DNA from: Clostridiales bacterium
GTDB taxonomy: Bacteria; Bacillota; Clostridia; Christensenellales; Aristaeellaceae
Assembly (NCBI GenBank): GCA_015056125.1
Contig: SVGW01000019.1
Span: 1-42,857, forward strand
Reading direction: 5' to 3'
DNA length: 42,857 nt
Position 1 is the stretch's first letter, and every line of letters begins with the position of its first letter. The translations under genes were made by a program, and so were the position numbers. The notes under the pieces were generated by a model that did no database searches, was not told the origin of the DNA, and saw only the letters and a list, made by a program, of their open reading frames with translations. Below are positions 1-7,252 of this stretch, one piece after another.

Positions 1-119
1 GTAAATTGATATAGGAAGCGGAATACTTCCGCTCCTCGCCGCCGCACATGTCGCCGGCTGCGGATTTCAGTCGAAGGGCAGCGGCCCTTCGACGCATCCC
101 AGGGGTTTTTTGACAGTCT
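1..119 (+). repeat. R3 MITE-like element, right-hand part (cut by window start)
   Basis: These 119 bp match 39513-39631 at 117 of 119 positions (differences at 25 and 67), and positions 35-119 match the reverse complement of 42734-42818 with one difference. The segment holds a GC-rich hairpin with arms TCGAAGGGC and GCCCTTCGA and ends in TTTTTTGACAGTCT, the shared right terminus of all three copies. Judging from the complete copy at 39377-39631, about 136 bp of this copy should lie before the window. No protein is supported here. It directly abuts an R2 repeat at position 120. Confidence 0.85.
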
Positions 120-340
120 GAAACGCCAGGAGAGAAAGCAAGCTTTCTCCTCCGGCGTTTCTTTTCGTTTTCTCCGGATGCATAGCATCCGACTGGCGGC
201 GAATACGCCGCCGTGACCGTGGGCGACCAACGTTTCCCGGCGCTGCACCGGCACATTTTCTGCAGATGAAGTTAAGCAATATCCGGAGAAAGGGTCAAGG
301 GGCAATGCCCCTTGCGGGGTTGGGGGCGGAGCCCCCCTAC
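120..340 (-). repeat. R2 modular hairpin repeat, copy I
   Basis: Read on the minus strand this is a chain of hairpins that can be followed module by module in the gap at 39168-39813. It has a G-rich hairpin (322-336), a second hairpin (296-314, CAAGGGGC pairing with GCCCCTTG), the joining sequence CTCCGGATATTGCTT, a GCGGCG hairpin, a CCGGATGC hairpin, and a long hairpin around GAGAAAGC (120-161). Stem sequences differ between copies but stay paired, while the joining sequences are conserved. The M3 end seen in other copies is missing, apparently replaced by the R3 element. No coding content is credible. Confidence 0.8.
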
Positions 341-360
341 GGTTCCCCACCTCATGTATT

Positions 361-448
361 TTACATAGATTTTTCATAAACTTTTTTTTGATTGAATTTT
401 GTTATGATAGGATGAAAATGTAAAGAAAGAAGAAGCGAGGAAGAAAGA
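361..448 (+). promoter_or_regulatory. A+T-rich leader with possible -10 box before the Na/Pi cotransporter
   Basis: Sequence composition switches sharply from GC-rich repeat to A+T-rich leader at about 360. TATGAT at 403-408 is the best -10 candidate, but no good -35 lies 16-18 bp upstream, so the promoter is weakly supported. GAGGA about 8 nt before the ATG at 449 serves as ribosome binding site. Confidence 0.35.
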
Positions 449-2212
449 ATGAATCTGTTTGACGTATTGGAACTGATCGGAGGCCTATGCCTATTTCTCT
501 TTGGCATGAATCTGATGGGCTCCGCCCTGGAAAAAAGGGCGGGCGATGGACTAAAAAGCATTCTGGGGAAAATGACTACCGGGAAAATGACAGGATTTTT
601 AACGGGCCTTGGGGTCACATCCATTATTCAATCCTCCTCTGCCACCACGGTCATGGTGGTGGGCTTTGTGAATTCCGGAATCATGACCCTGACTCAGGCC
701 ATCAACGTGATCATGGGTTCCAACGTGGGCACCACGGTGACGGCATGGTTTTTATCCTTAACGGGCATTGAAAGCAGCAATGTGCTGGTGCAGCTCTTAA
801 AGCCCTCCTCCTTTACGCCTATTCTGGCTTTGGTTGGAATCATTCTGTATATGGGCTTTAAGGACAGCAAAAAAAGAGATACCGCCACCATTCTTCTGGG
901 CTTTGCTACGCTGATGTTTGGTATGGATACCATGTCCGCTTCGGTGGCAGGGCTGAAAGAGGTGGAGGGTTTCCGCAATATCCTTACCATGTTTTCCAAT
1001 CCGATCCTGGGCGTATTGGCCGGGGCAATCCTTACCGCCATCATCCAATCCTCCTCTGCCTCTGTAGGCATTTTGCAGGCCCTTTCCTCCACCGGCCAGG
1101 TGAATTTCGGGGCGGCCATTCCCATTATTATGGGCCAGAATATCGGTACCTGCGTGACGGCGCTGCTTTCTTCCGTGGGCACCAACAGAAACGCCCGCCG
1201 GTCCTCCATCGTGCATCTTTCCTTTAATATTATTGGCACGGTGGTGCTTCTCACGGTGTTTTGCCTGGCGCAGGCGATTTTTGATCTATCCGGCTTTGTA
1301 AACGGCCCGGCCAGCGAGATGGGTATCGCTATTGCACATTCAGCCTTTAATATCCTGTGCACGGCCATGCTGTTGCCTGCCTCTTCCCTGCTGGAAAAGC
1401 TTTCTTATCGCTTTATTCCAGAACCCAAGGGACAGAAAAAGAAGGAAGAAAAGATTGAATTGGATGAGCGCCTGATGGCCACCCCCGCCATTGCGCTGGA
1501 ACGGTGCCGGGTGGTAACCAATCACATGGCTTCCCTTTCTGCCGGCGCTATGGAGGACGCCATGCATATGCTGGAAGCATACGACCCCGAAACCGCGGAC
1601 GGCATCAAAACCGCAGAAAATGCTGCAGACCGGTATGAGGATATATTGGGCAGCTATCTGGTGAAATTGAGCACTTATCCCTTAAGCGATAAGGATAGCC
1701 ATGAATCGGCGAAGCTTCTTCATGTGATCGGGGATTTTGAAAGGATTTCCGATCATGCTGTGAATATCCTGGAATCGGCTGAGGAATTAATGGAAAAAGG
1801 CATGGCATTTAGCGAAACAGCGCAAAAGGAATTAAAGGCCATGGTGGGCGCTGTGAATGAATCGGTGGTGCTGGCGAAAAAGGCCTTTGAGGAAAACGAT
1901 CTCATGGCGGCTATGCTGGTGGAGCCTTTGGAAGAAATTGTGGATGCGCTGAAAAAGAAGCTGCGATCCAATCATATCATGCGCATGCAAAAGGGCGATT
2001 GTACCATTGAAATGGGATTTGTGTGGTCCGATCTGCTCACCAATTTGGAGCGGGTATCCGATCATTGCTCCAATATCGCCGGATGCGTGATTGAAATGAG
2101 CCACGATGCTTTGGATTTGCACGATTATCTGCGCCGGGTGAAAAAAGAAAGCCGCTCCTATCAGGAAGCATACCGGGAGTATCAGGCCAAGTATCTGGAT
2201 ATTTTAGCGTAA
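449..2212 (+). CDS. Na/Pi cotransporter family protein (NptA/PhoU-like)
   Basis: The 587-residue product has the two-part architecture of bacterial Na+/phosphate cotransporters of the NptA/YjbB type. The N-terminal half, roughly residues 1-310, is hydrophobic and contains the two inverted family motifs QSSSAT (61-66) and QSSSAS (200-205), each in a repeat of the PF02690 fold. A charged linker (KKKEEK) leads to a cytoplasmic PhoU-like helical domain at about 350-565. It should sit in the cell membrane and couple phosphate movement to the sodium gradient. The gene stands alone, with repeat copies R2 I upstream and R2 II directly downstream. Family assignment is firm, but transport direction cannot be read from sequence. 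Confidence 0.93.
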   Translation: MNLFDVLELIGGLCLFLFGMNLMGSALEKRAGDGLKSILGKMTTGKMTGFLTGLGVTSIIQSSSATTVMVVGFVNSGIMTLTQAINVIMGSNVGTTVTAWFLSLTGIESSNVLVQLLKPSSFTPILALVGIILYMGFKDSKKRDTATILLGFATLMFGMDTMSASVAGLKEVEGFRNILTMFSNPILGVLAGAILTAIIQSSSASVGILQALSSTGQVNFGAAIPIIMGQNIGTCVTALLSSVGTNRNARRSSIVHLSFNIIGTVVLLTVFCLAQAIFDLSGFVNGPASEMGIAIAHSAFNILCTAMLLPASSLLEKLSYRFIPEPKGQKKKEEKIELDERLMATPAIALERCRVVTNHMASLSAGAMEDAMHMLEAYDPETADGIKTAENAADRYEDILGSYLVKLSTYPLSDKDSHESAKLLHVIGDFERISDHAVNILESAEELMEKGMAFSETAQKELKAMVGAVNESVVLAKKAFEENDLMAAMLVEPLEEIVDALKKKLRSNHIMRMQKGDCTIEMGFVWSDLLTNLERVSDHCSNIAGCVIEMSHDALDLHDYLRRVKKESRSYQEAYREYQAKYLDILA

Positions 2213-2227
2213 GGAGAGGGGAACCGT

Positions 2228-2493
2228 GGGGGCTTCGCCCCGCAAGGGGCATTGCTCCTTGACCCTTCCTCCGGATACTCTGCATCCGGGGAAAACAAGA
2301 AAAAATGCCGGTTGGAGAAAGCTTGCTTTCTCTCCCGGCATTTTCTCGTTTTCTTTGTGCCCGCGAAATTGTGTTTCCGTTTCCTCAAGTTTCTTGCGGA
2401 AACCCTAAAGGTTCAAAAAATTTGCATGTCGCATACCGGAGTCCAGAGGACGATGTCCTCTGGCGCGGGGTACAGGGGCCGAGGAGGCCCCTG
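2228..2493 (+). repeat. R2 modular hairpin repeat, copy II, filling a convergent gap
   Basis: It occupies almost the whole gap between the convergent ends at 2212 and 2500. In order: hairpin GGGGC-TTC-GCCCC (2228-2241), hairpin CAAGGGGC with GCTCCTTG (2243-2261), CTCCGGATA, a long hairpin with AAAATGCCGG and CCGGCATTTT arms (2302-2344), a linker with GTGCCCGCGAAA and TTTCTTGCGGAAA, hairpin CCAGAGGAC with GTCCTCTGG (2443-2463), and hairpin CAGGGGCC with GGCCCCTG (2473-2493). The middle GCGGCG module of copies I, III and IV is deleted. It probably acts as a two-way transcription end or mRNA 3' stabiliser, which is inference. Confidence 0.8.
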
Positions 2494-2499
2494 CCTTCG

Positions 2500-3363
2500 T
2501 CAAAACTGCTTCAAAGTCTGGCTAATATACCAATCGGTGCCATCGGTTTCCAAAGTGATGGTGCCTTCCCCGGAAAACTTGGCGGGCAGCTTGCGATTGG
2601 CGATCTGGTTTTTCGCTTTGCGCACTTCATCGCTGTTATTGTTGGTGGCCCAGAGGAAATCCGGGTTCACGATATCCAGGAATTCGGTGACGAAGGGGGT
2701 GAGCCCATGGTGGGGAAACTTGGCCACATCCGCCTTGATGATCTCGTGATCCAAAGTATCCATAAAATAGCGCTGGGCCAGGCCGGTGATATCGGCGGTC
2801 AGGAGCGCGGAAGCATCCTTGTAGACCAGCTTGGTGAGGGTGGAAAGATCATTGATGGTTTTGCCCTCGGGCCAGCGGTAAACGGTAAGGGTGGCTTCCC
2901 CCAGAGTGAGCACATCGCCGATTTGTAATTGCCGGTAGGGGATGCCCGCCTTATCCACTTCCTTCACCGTGCGCTTATGCAGATCATTGCGGAAATCCTT
3001 GGCGAAGATGGATACGAATTCATCCGCCGTGAAGCCGTACTGCAAAAGGTAGTAGAGGCCGTCGATATGATCATCGTGGGGGTGGGTATTGTAGATATAT
3101 TTAAAATGGGTGATGCCCCGGGCGTTGAGGGCGTCCCTTAGCTTTTCCCGCCAGGGTTTGGCGCCCCCATCCACCATCATGCATTCGCCCCCGGCTTCCA
3201 GGAGCATGCAATCGCTTTCTCCGGTGCGGAATACCGTGATGCGGAGCAGATCCCTGGTTTCCCAATCGGCGGGCACATCTTTATCCACAAATACTTCCCC
3301 CAGGGCGGGAGCCGTGCCCAGAAAAAGCGCACAGACCATCAAAAGAGCAAAAATTTTCTTCAT
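2500..3363 (-). CDS. secreted metallo-beta-lactamase-fold hydrolase (ComEC C-domain-like)
   Basis: The 287-residue product starts at an ATG with GGAGAG 8 nt upstream. The open frame continues further 5' but has no ribosome site there. Residues 1-22 form a signal peptide (MKKIFALLMVCALFLGTAPA). The mature part is a metallo-beta-lactamase fold: the zinc motif HPHDDH lies at 94-99, after the VDGGAK strand turn, with a later histidine in FPHHGL. The closest well-known relatives are free-standing copies of the ComEC/Rec2 C-terminal domain, so a secreted phosphodiesterase or nuclease-like role is possible. The substrate is unknown. It ends against R2 copy II. The terminator at 3451-3473 separates it from the upstream acetyltransferase gene. 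Confidence 0.87.
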   Translation of the reverse strand: MKKIFALLMVCALFLGTAPALGEVFVDKDVPADWETRDLLRITVFRTGESDCMLLEAGGECMMVDGGAKPWREKLRDALNARGITHFKYIYNTHPHDDHIDGLYYLLQYGFTADEFVSIFAKDFRNDLHKRTVKEVDKAGIPYRQLQIGDVLTLGEATLTVYRWPEGKTINDLSTLTKLVYKDASALLTADITGLAQRYFMDTLDHEIIKADVAKFPHHGLTPFVTEFLDIVNPDFLWATNNNSDEVRKAKNQIANRKLPAKFSGEGTITLETDGTDWYISQTLKQF

Positions 3364-3397
3364 GTGTTTTCTCTCCGTATTGATAATATACATAAAA

Positions 3398-3403
3398 ATT
3401 ATA
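3398..3403 (-). promoter_or_regulatory. putative -10 box for the secreted MBL-fold gene
   Basis: TATAAT reads on the minus strand 35 nt upstream of the ATG, inside an A+T-rich stretch just after the preceding gene's terminator. The -35 candidate TTACGA at 17-bp spacing is poor. Confidence 0.5.
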
Positions 3404-3450
3404 ACATAATGATCAATCAATCGTAAACAGAAAAATGCTGTAATATATGT

Positions 3451-3473
3451 AAAAAAAGGCCGCAAAAGCGGCC
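3451..3473 (-). terminator. intrinsic terminator after the GNAT gene
   Basis: On the minus strand GGCCGC-TTTT-GCGGCC is followed by TTTTTTT, 11 nt after the acetyltransferase stop codon. This is a textbook Rho-independent terminator. Confidence 0.9.
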
Positions 3474-3484
3474 GTTTCTGCTTT

Positions 3485-4615
3485 TTAGAAGGAATCTGCC
3501 CGGAAAATATACAAAGGCAGGGGCAGCCAGGATTTTGCCAGGGGCGGCAGATCTTCCATGGCAGTGAGGGGCGAAAAGAAGAAAGAAACCGCCTGGCAGG
3601 GAGTGAACACAAAATCGGGCGCATCGCATGTTTCCTCCGCCCGGGCCATGCCCCCCTGGAGGGAAAGGGCATATCTTCCCTCGCCCTCAATTTCCACCAC
3701 CATCCGCCCGGCAGGCAGGGGATATTTTTGATGCTTGTAGGCAAGGCAGGTTTCCAACACTTTTTTCCAGTTGAGGATGCGGAATTTTTTCCCATCGGAG
3801 AGGCTGCATCCTTCTGCCAGGGGCTTTAAGAAGGCATACAGAGCCTTTTGATGCCAGAAGGCGACAAATTTGCATTTTTCCTTGCCCTGCATATACGCCT
3901 TGATCACCTGGGGCAGCTTTTCATCATCCGCAAGGACGAGCTCGAGAACCGCATCCTCATTGCCGTAAAGATAGCCCAGGAAGTCTCCGTTGAAAGAAAT
4001 GCAGAAAAAGGATTGATTCCAGGACTGCATAATGGAAAGGAGCCGGCTGCGATCCCGATCGCAGATCATTTCCTGCTGAAGCATCAGTTCATAGGCAGCA
4101 TCCAGAGCAGGATCGGATGCATCGGTGATCTTCCGGATGGTCACCTGGCTGTCATCCACGTCCTTCAGGGCATGGCGAACATTATTATAAGTGACGTTAA
4201 ATTCCCGGTTCAGGCCGCCCATCTCAAAATTCCAATAGGCATAGCGCTGGCGCTGGCCCCCGAGAATGAGCAGATCCAGGCCCCTCTTTTTGCCGTCCTC
4301 GATCATCATATCCATGAGCTTTTTCATGTGCCCTTCGCCCCGGCTCTTTTCATGCACGGCCACTGAACCAACCAGCCCGATATTCAGGGATAATCGATCA
4401 TTCAAATGCAGCGTGGTATCCGGCATGGCAATGCAGGCGCGGATCTTTCCGTCGTTTACGGCCACATAATGATGGGGCGCATAGCCGGGATAGGCGTATT
4501 CCTTGGAAAGCAGCTGATCGAAATGATGGGGCACTCTGGTCTGGCTGAACACCAGATTGATCAGATCCAGGATATTTTCTTCTTCCTCCGGGCGGGCAAT
4601 GCGGTATTCAAGCAT
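3485..4615 (-). CDS. GNAT family N-acetyltransferase, Eis-like
   Basis: The 376-residue product begins MLEYRIARPEEEENI, with GGAGG five bases before the ATG. Residues 1-150 are a GNAT domain; the segment VAVHEKSRGEGHMKKLM contains the R-G-x-G acetyl-CoA pyrophosphate loop. The length and layout (second GNAT-like part, then a C-terminal SCP2-like domain with VVEIEGEGRYAL) fit the Eis/YitI group, which acetylates amines. The actual acceptor is unknown. It lies 24 nt downstream of cysS on the same strand and is likely cotranscribed, ending in its own terminator. A role in cysteine metabolism cannot be claimed from position alone. Confidence 0.85.
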   Translation of the reverse strand: MLEYRIARPEEEENILDLINLVFSQTRVPHHFDQLLSKEYAYPGYAPHHYVAVNDGKIRACIAMPDTTLHLNDRLSLNIGLVGSVAVHEKSRGEGHMKKLMDMMIEDGKKRGLDLLILGGQRQRYAYWNFEMGGLNREFNVTYNNVRHALKDVDDSQVTIRKITDASDPALDAAYELMLQQEMICDRDRSRLLSIMQSWNQSFFCISFNGDFLGYLYGNEDAVLELVLADDEKLPQVIKAYMQGKEKCKFVAFWHQKALYAFLKPLAEGCSLSDGKKFRILNWKKVLETCLAYKHQKYPLPAGRMVVEIEGEGRYALSLQGGMARAEETCDAPDFVFTPCQAVSFFFSPLTAMEDLPPLAKSWLPLPLYIFRADSF

Positions 4616-4639
4616 AAAAACCTCCGTAATAATTCGGAA

Positions 4640-6037
4640 TTAACCTTTTGTTACTTTCTGTCCCTGGGGGGTATCCTTTACCACATAGCCGGCAGCGGCC
4701 AGGGCGTCCCGGAGCTCATCGCTCTTTTTCCAGTTCTTTTCCTTGCGGGCCTGGGCGCGCTCATCCAGCATGGCCTGGATTTCCTGGGGCAGTTCGTCGT
4801 CCGCTTTCTTGGAAAGCAGGCCCAGCACATCAGTGAGCTCCAAGAGGGTATTCAAGGTCTTTTCCACGGCGGCCTTGCTGCTCTGCTCATTTAAGGATAC
4901 ATTGGCATCCTTCACCAGTTCAAAAATGGCGCCCATGGCATCGGCGGTGTTCAGGTCATCGTCCATGGCTTCGTCAAAGCGCTGCACATGGGCGTCCATC
5001 TGGGCCATCAATTCCTTTTCGGCATCGGTGAGGGGCTGATCCTTGGCGTTTTTCAGCAGGAACTGAAGATTTTCCCGGGCGGTATAGAGCCGCTGGAGGG
5101 AGGAATGGGCCTGGGCCACCATATCTCGGCTGAAATTCACGGGGCTGCGGTAGTGAGCAGAGAGCATGAACATGCGCACGTCCTCGGGGTTATATTCCTT
5201 TACGATATCCCGAACCGTAAAGAAATTGCCCAGGGATTTGCTCATTTTTTCATTATCGATATTGATGAAGCCGTTGTGCATCCAATAGCGGGCAAAGGGC
5301 TTGCCGGTGGCGCATTCGGACTGGGCCACTTCGTTTTCATGATGGGGGAATAAAAGATCCTTGCCGCCGGCATGGATATCAAAGGTTTCCCCCAGGTATT
5401 TCATGCTCATGGCGGAGCATTCAATATGCCAGCCGGGCCGGCCCATGCCCCAGGGGGATTCCCAGGCGGGCTCGCCGGGCTTTTGCGCCTTCCACAGGGC
5501 GAAGTCGGCGGGGTGCTTTTTCACATCGTCCACGTCAATACGGGCGCCCGCTTCCAAATCATCCATATTCTGGCCGGACAGCTTGCCATAGCCCTTATCT
5601 TTCTGGGTATCAAAGTATACATCGCCGCCCACTTCGTAGGCATAGCCCTTATCCTGCAGGGTTTTCACCAGATTGATGATCTCCTGCATGTGCTCGGTGG
5701 CACGGGGATGCACGGTGGCGGGGCGGATGCCAAGGGAGCCTGCGTCCTTATAATATTCGGCGATGAAGCGATCGCCCAATTCCTTTACCGTGATGCCCTC
5801 TTCATTGGCACGGCGAATCATTTTATCATCGATATCGGTGAAATTCTGAACGAAGGTGACTTCGTATCCCCGGTGGGCAAAGTAGCGGCGCAGCACGTCA
5901 AATACAATGAAGGGCCGGGCATTGCCGATATGGAAATAATCGTACACCGTGGGGCCGCAGGCGTAAATGCCCACTTTGCCTTCGTGCAGGGGCTGAAATT
6001 CTTCCTTTTTCCGGGTCTGGCTATTGTAGATCTGCAT
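4640..6037 (-). CDS. cysS: cysteinyl-tRNA synthetase
   Basis: This class I aminoacyl-tRNA synthetase charges tRNA-Cys with cysteine in the cytoplasm. The 465-residue length is standard. The start is the ATG at [11 protein letters not shown], with GGAGG five bases upstream; a longer in-frame reading would run back into the R1 repeat. Visible signatures are C27 in YACGPTVYD (zinc and cysteine binding), HIGN at 36-39, WHIECSAMS, the zinc-site [13 protein letters not shown], and the KMSKS loop (KMSKSLGN). The C-terminus carries the DALR-type anticodon domain. cysE lies upstream on the same strand across a 248-nt gap filled by repeat R1 copy A. The T-box before cysE probably controls both genes. 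Confidence 0.97.
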   Translation of the reverse strand: MQIYNSQTRKKEEFQPLHEGKVGIYACGPTVYDYFHIGNARPFIVFDVLRRYFAHRGYEVTFVQNFTDIDDKMIRRANEEGITVKELGDRFIAEYYKDAGSLGIRPATVHPRATEHMQEIINLVKTLQDKGYAYEVGGDVYFDTQKDKGYGKLSGQNMDDLEAGARIDVDDVKKHPADFALWKAQKPGEPAWESPWGMGRPGWHIECSAMSMKYLGETFDIHAGGKDLLFPHHENEVAQSECATGKPFARYWMHNGFINIDNEKMSKSLGNFFTVRDIVKEYNPEDVRMFMLSAHYRSPVNFSRDMVAQAHSSLQRLYTARENLQFLLKNAKDQPLTDAEKELMAQMDAHVQRFDEAMDDDLNTADAMGAIFELVKDANVSLNEQSSKAAVEKTLNTLLELTDVLGLLSKKADDELPQEIQAMLDERAQARKEKNWKKSDELRDALAAAGYVVKDTPQGQKVTKG

Positions 6038-6066
6038 GGGAACCTCCAAGTTTTTGTTTATTTTTT

Positions 6067-6280
6067 GCGGGGGGAACCGCTTTTGCGTCAAAAGCGGTTC
6101 CCCCGCTCCCCCTCCGAAAACCGATTGGGAAAAAAGGAGTCGCCGTTTTATCGGCAATGTGTCCCAGTTTCAACAGGGGGAATTACTTTGTTTTCTTGTA
6201 ATGAGTAAATATCCCAACCGGTTTTCTTTGGGAGAGCGTGAGAGGGCCTTTCTTTTTCCGAAAAGAAAGGTTCTCTCGCA
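6067..6280. repeat. R1 hairpin-ended palindromic element, copy A
   Basis: This 214-bp element lies in the cysE-cysS gap. The left hairpin (6067-6106) pairs GGAACCGCTTTTG with CAAAAGCGGTTCC. The right hairpin (6238-6279) has 19-nt arms around TCCG. Inside these, GAAAACCGATTGGGA and the reverse complement of TCCCAACCGGTTTTC form a 14/15 inverted repeat, so the whole element is an imperfect palindrome. It is alignable with 19214-19440, and its right half with 22178-22245. Because it would be transcribed within the cysE-cysS mRNA, it may act on processing or stability, which is inference. Confidence 0.82.
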
Positions 6281-6285
6281 TATTT

Positions 6286-6972
6286 TTATTTTTCCCGGCC
6301 GGGGCAGTCCTCCACCGGGCAGTTGTCGCAGCCCAGCTTTTCGGCGCAGTCGGTGAGGGAGCGTTCCAGATGAATGAGGCGCTTATACAGTGCGTGTACC
6401 TTATCCAGCATGGGATCGGGGAGATCGCCGTGGTTCAGATCAATATCCGGGCGATGATCGGGCCCCCGCACAATGCGGCCGGGATTGCCCACCACCGTGC
6501 ATTGATCGGGCACGTCCTTTAATACGATGGCCCCGGCGCCCACTTTCACATGATTGCCGATATTGATGGGCCCCAGGATCTTGGCGCCTGCGCCCACGGT
6601 GACCCCATCGCCGATGGTGGGGTGGCGTTTGCCGGTATCCTTGCCAGTGCCGCCCAGGGTGACGCCCTGATAGAGGGTGACGTTATTGCCAATCACGGTG
6701 GTTTCGCCGATTACTACACCGCTGCCGTGATCGATAAAAAAGCCTTCGCCAATCTGGGCGCCTGGGTGGATTTCAATGCCGGTTTTTTTCGCGGTGCGGC
6801 TGGAAATCCACCGGGCGATGAAGAAATGGCCCTTGAGATAGGCTTTGTGCGCCCTGCGGTGGCGGCGAATGGCCTTGAACCCGGGATAACAGAAAAACAC
6901 CTCCAGGCGGGAATGCACAGCCGGGTCCCGGGCCATGATGGCGCTTAAATCCTTTTTCAGGATTTCAAACAT
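6286..6972 (-). CDS. cysE: serine O-acetyltransferase
   Basis: The 228-residue product makes O-acetylserine from serine and acetyl-CoA, the first step of cysteine synthesis. A helical N-terminal part (FEILKKDLSAIMARDPA) is followed by the left-handed beta-helix of hexapeptide repeats. It includes the catalytic-type stretch GIEIHPGAQIGEGFFIDHGSGVVIGET, then GVTLGGTGKDTGKRHPTIGDGVTVGAGAKILG. It is the shorter EpsC-like Gram-positive form. The C-terminal tail has three cysteines and histidines (CAEKLGCDNCPVEDCPG), possibly a metal or redox site. AAAGGGGGAAATCA precedes the ATG. An apparent tRNA-Cys T-box leader lies directly upstream, and cysS follows. Confidence 0.95.
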   Translation of the reverse strand: MFEILKKDLSAIMARDPAVHSRLEVFFCYPGFKAIRRHRRAHKAYLKGHFFIARWISSRTAKKTGIEIHPGAQIGEGFFIDHGSGVVIGETTVIGNNVTLYQGVTLGGTGKDTGKRHPTIGDGVTVGAGAKILGPINIGNHVKVGAGAIVLKDVPDQCTVVGNPGRIVRGPDHRPDIDLNHGDLPDPMLDKVHALYKRLIHLERSLTDCAEKLGCDNCPVEDCPGREK

Positions 6973-6987
6973 TGATTTCCCCCTTTC

Positions 6988-7030
6988 AAAAAGAAAAAGG
7001 CATGCCCTTCTCCCAAGAGATAAGCATGCC
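6988..7030 (-). terminator. T-box terminator hairpin ahead of cysE
   Basis: On the minus strand GGCATGC ... GCATGCC closes a hairpin and is followed by TTTTTCTTTTT, ending 15 nt before the cysE ATG. Its 5' arm overlaps the end of the T-box motif, so the terminator and antiterminator should be mutually exclusive. Confidence 0.85.
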
Positions 7031-7209
7031 GCTTTGAATCCACTCTTTTTTACATGGAAATCGCTTTAACGCTGCGAATGCGGCAAAGCATACTTTCTTT
7101 TCTGCCTTGCGGCTCCCGGGGGCACTGCTCGGGGCAGCCAAGCGCGCTTGCAGCCAGTGACGCGCTCTCTCTTTCGCTGCCTGATCGGGCTTTTTTCCCG
7201 TTCTTCACC
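6988..7209 (-). ncRNA. T-box riboswitch leader, predicted tRNA-Cys specific
   Basis: The leader between a consensus promoter and cysE has the T-box parts in order. The upper Stem I contains AGAGAGCGCG and UGGCUGCAAGCGCG. A GGCAGC/GCUGCC helix follows, then a loop closed by CCCG/CGGG that holds GAGCAG-UGC as candidate specifier, and UGC is a Cys codon. The 3' motif AGAGUGGAUUCAAAGCGGC lies at about 7028-7047 and a terminator at 6988-7030. The tRNA-pairing bases UGGA fit the UCCA end of tRNA-Cys, whose discriminator base is U. Uncharged tRNA-Cys would favour readthrough into cysE and cysS. The fold was drawn by hand. Confidence 0.82.
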
Positions 7210-7215
7210 GATACC

Positions 7216-7244
7216 ATTATATGCGCGAAAAAATAAAATGTCAA
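7216..7244 (-). promoter_or_regulatory. consensus sigma-A promoter for the cysE T-box transcript
   Basis: Minus-strand TTGACA (7239-7244), a 17-bp spacer and TATAAT (7216-7221) match the consensus at all twelve positions. It starts transcription a few bases before the T-box leader and lies just after the stop codon of the protease gene. Confidence 0.92.
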
Positions 7245-7252
7245 TCTCCTAT

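Noticed and set aside
67..279. Short open frames across the R3 and R2 repeats (also at 39157-39516 and 42611-42826)
   Set aside because: The peptides recur only because the repeat DNA recurs. Frames are not conserved between copies, and the sequence is better explained by hairpins.
3281..3289. A perfect DnaA-box 9-mer, TTATCCACA
   Set aside because: It is a single copy inside the MBL-fold coding sequence with no cluster of further boxes or A+T-rich unwinding region. One such 9-mer is expected by chance in a window this size.
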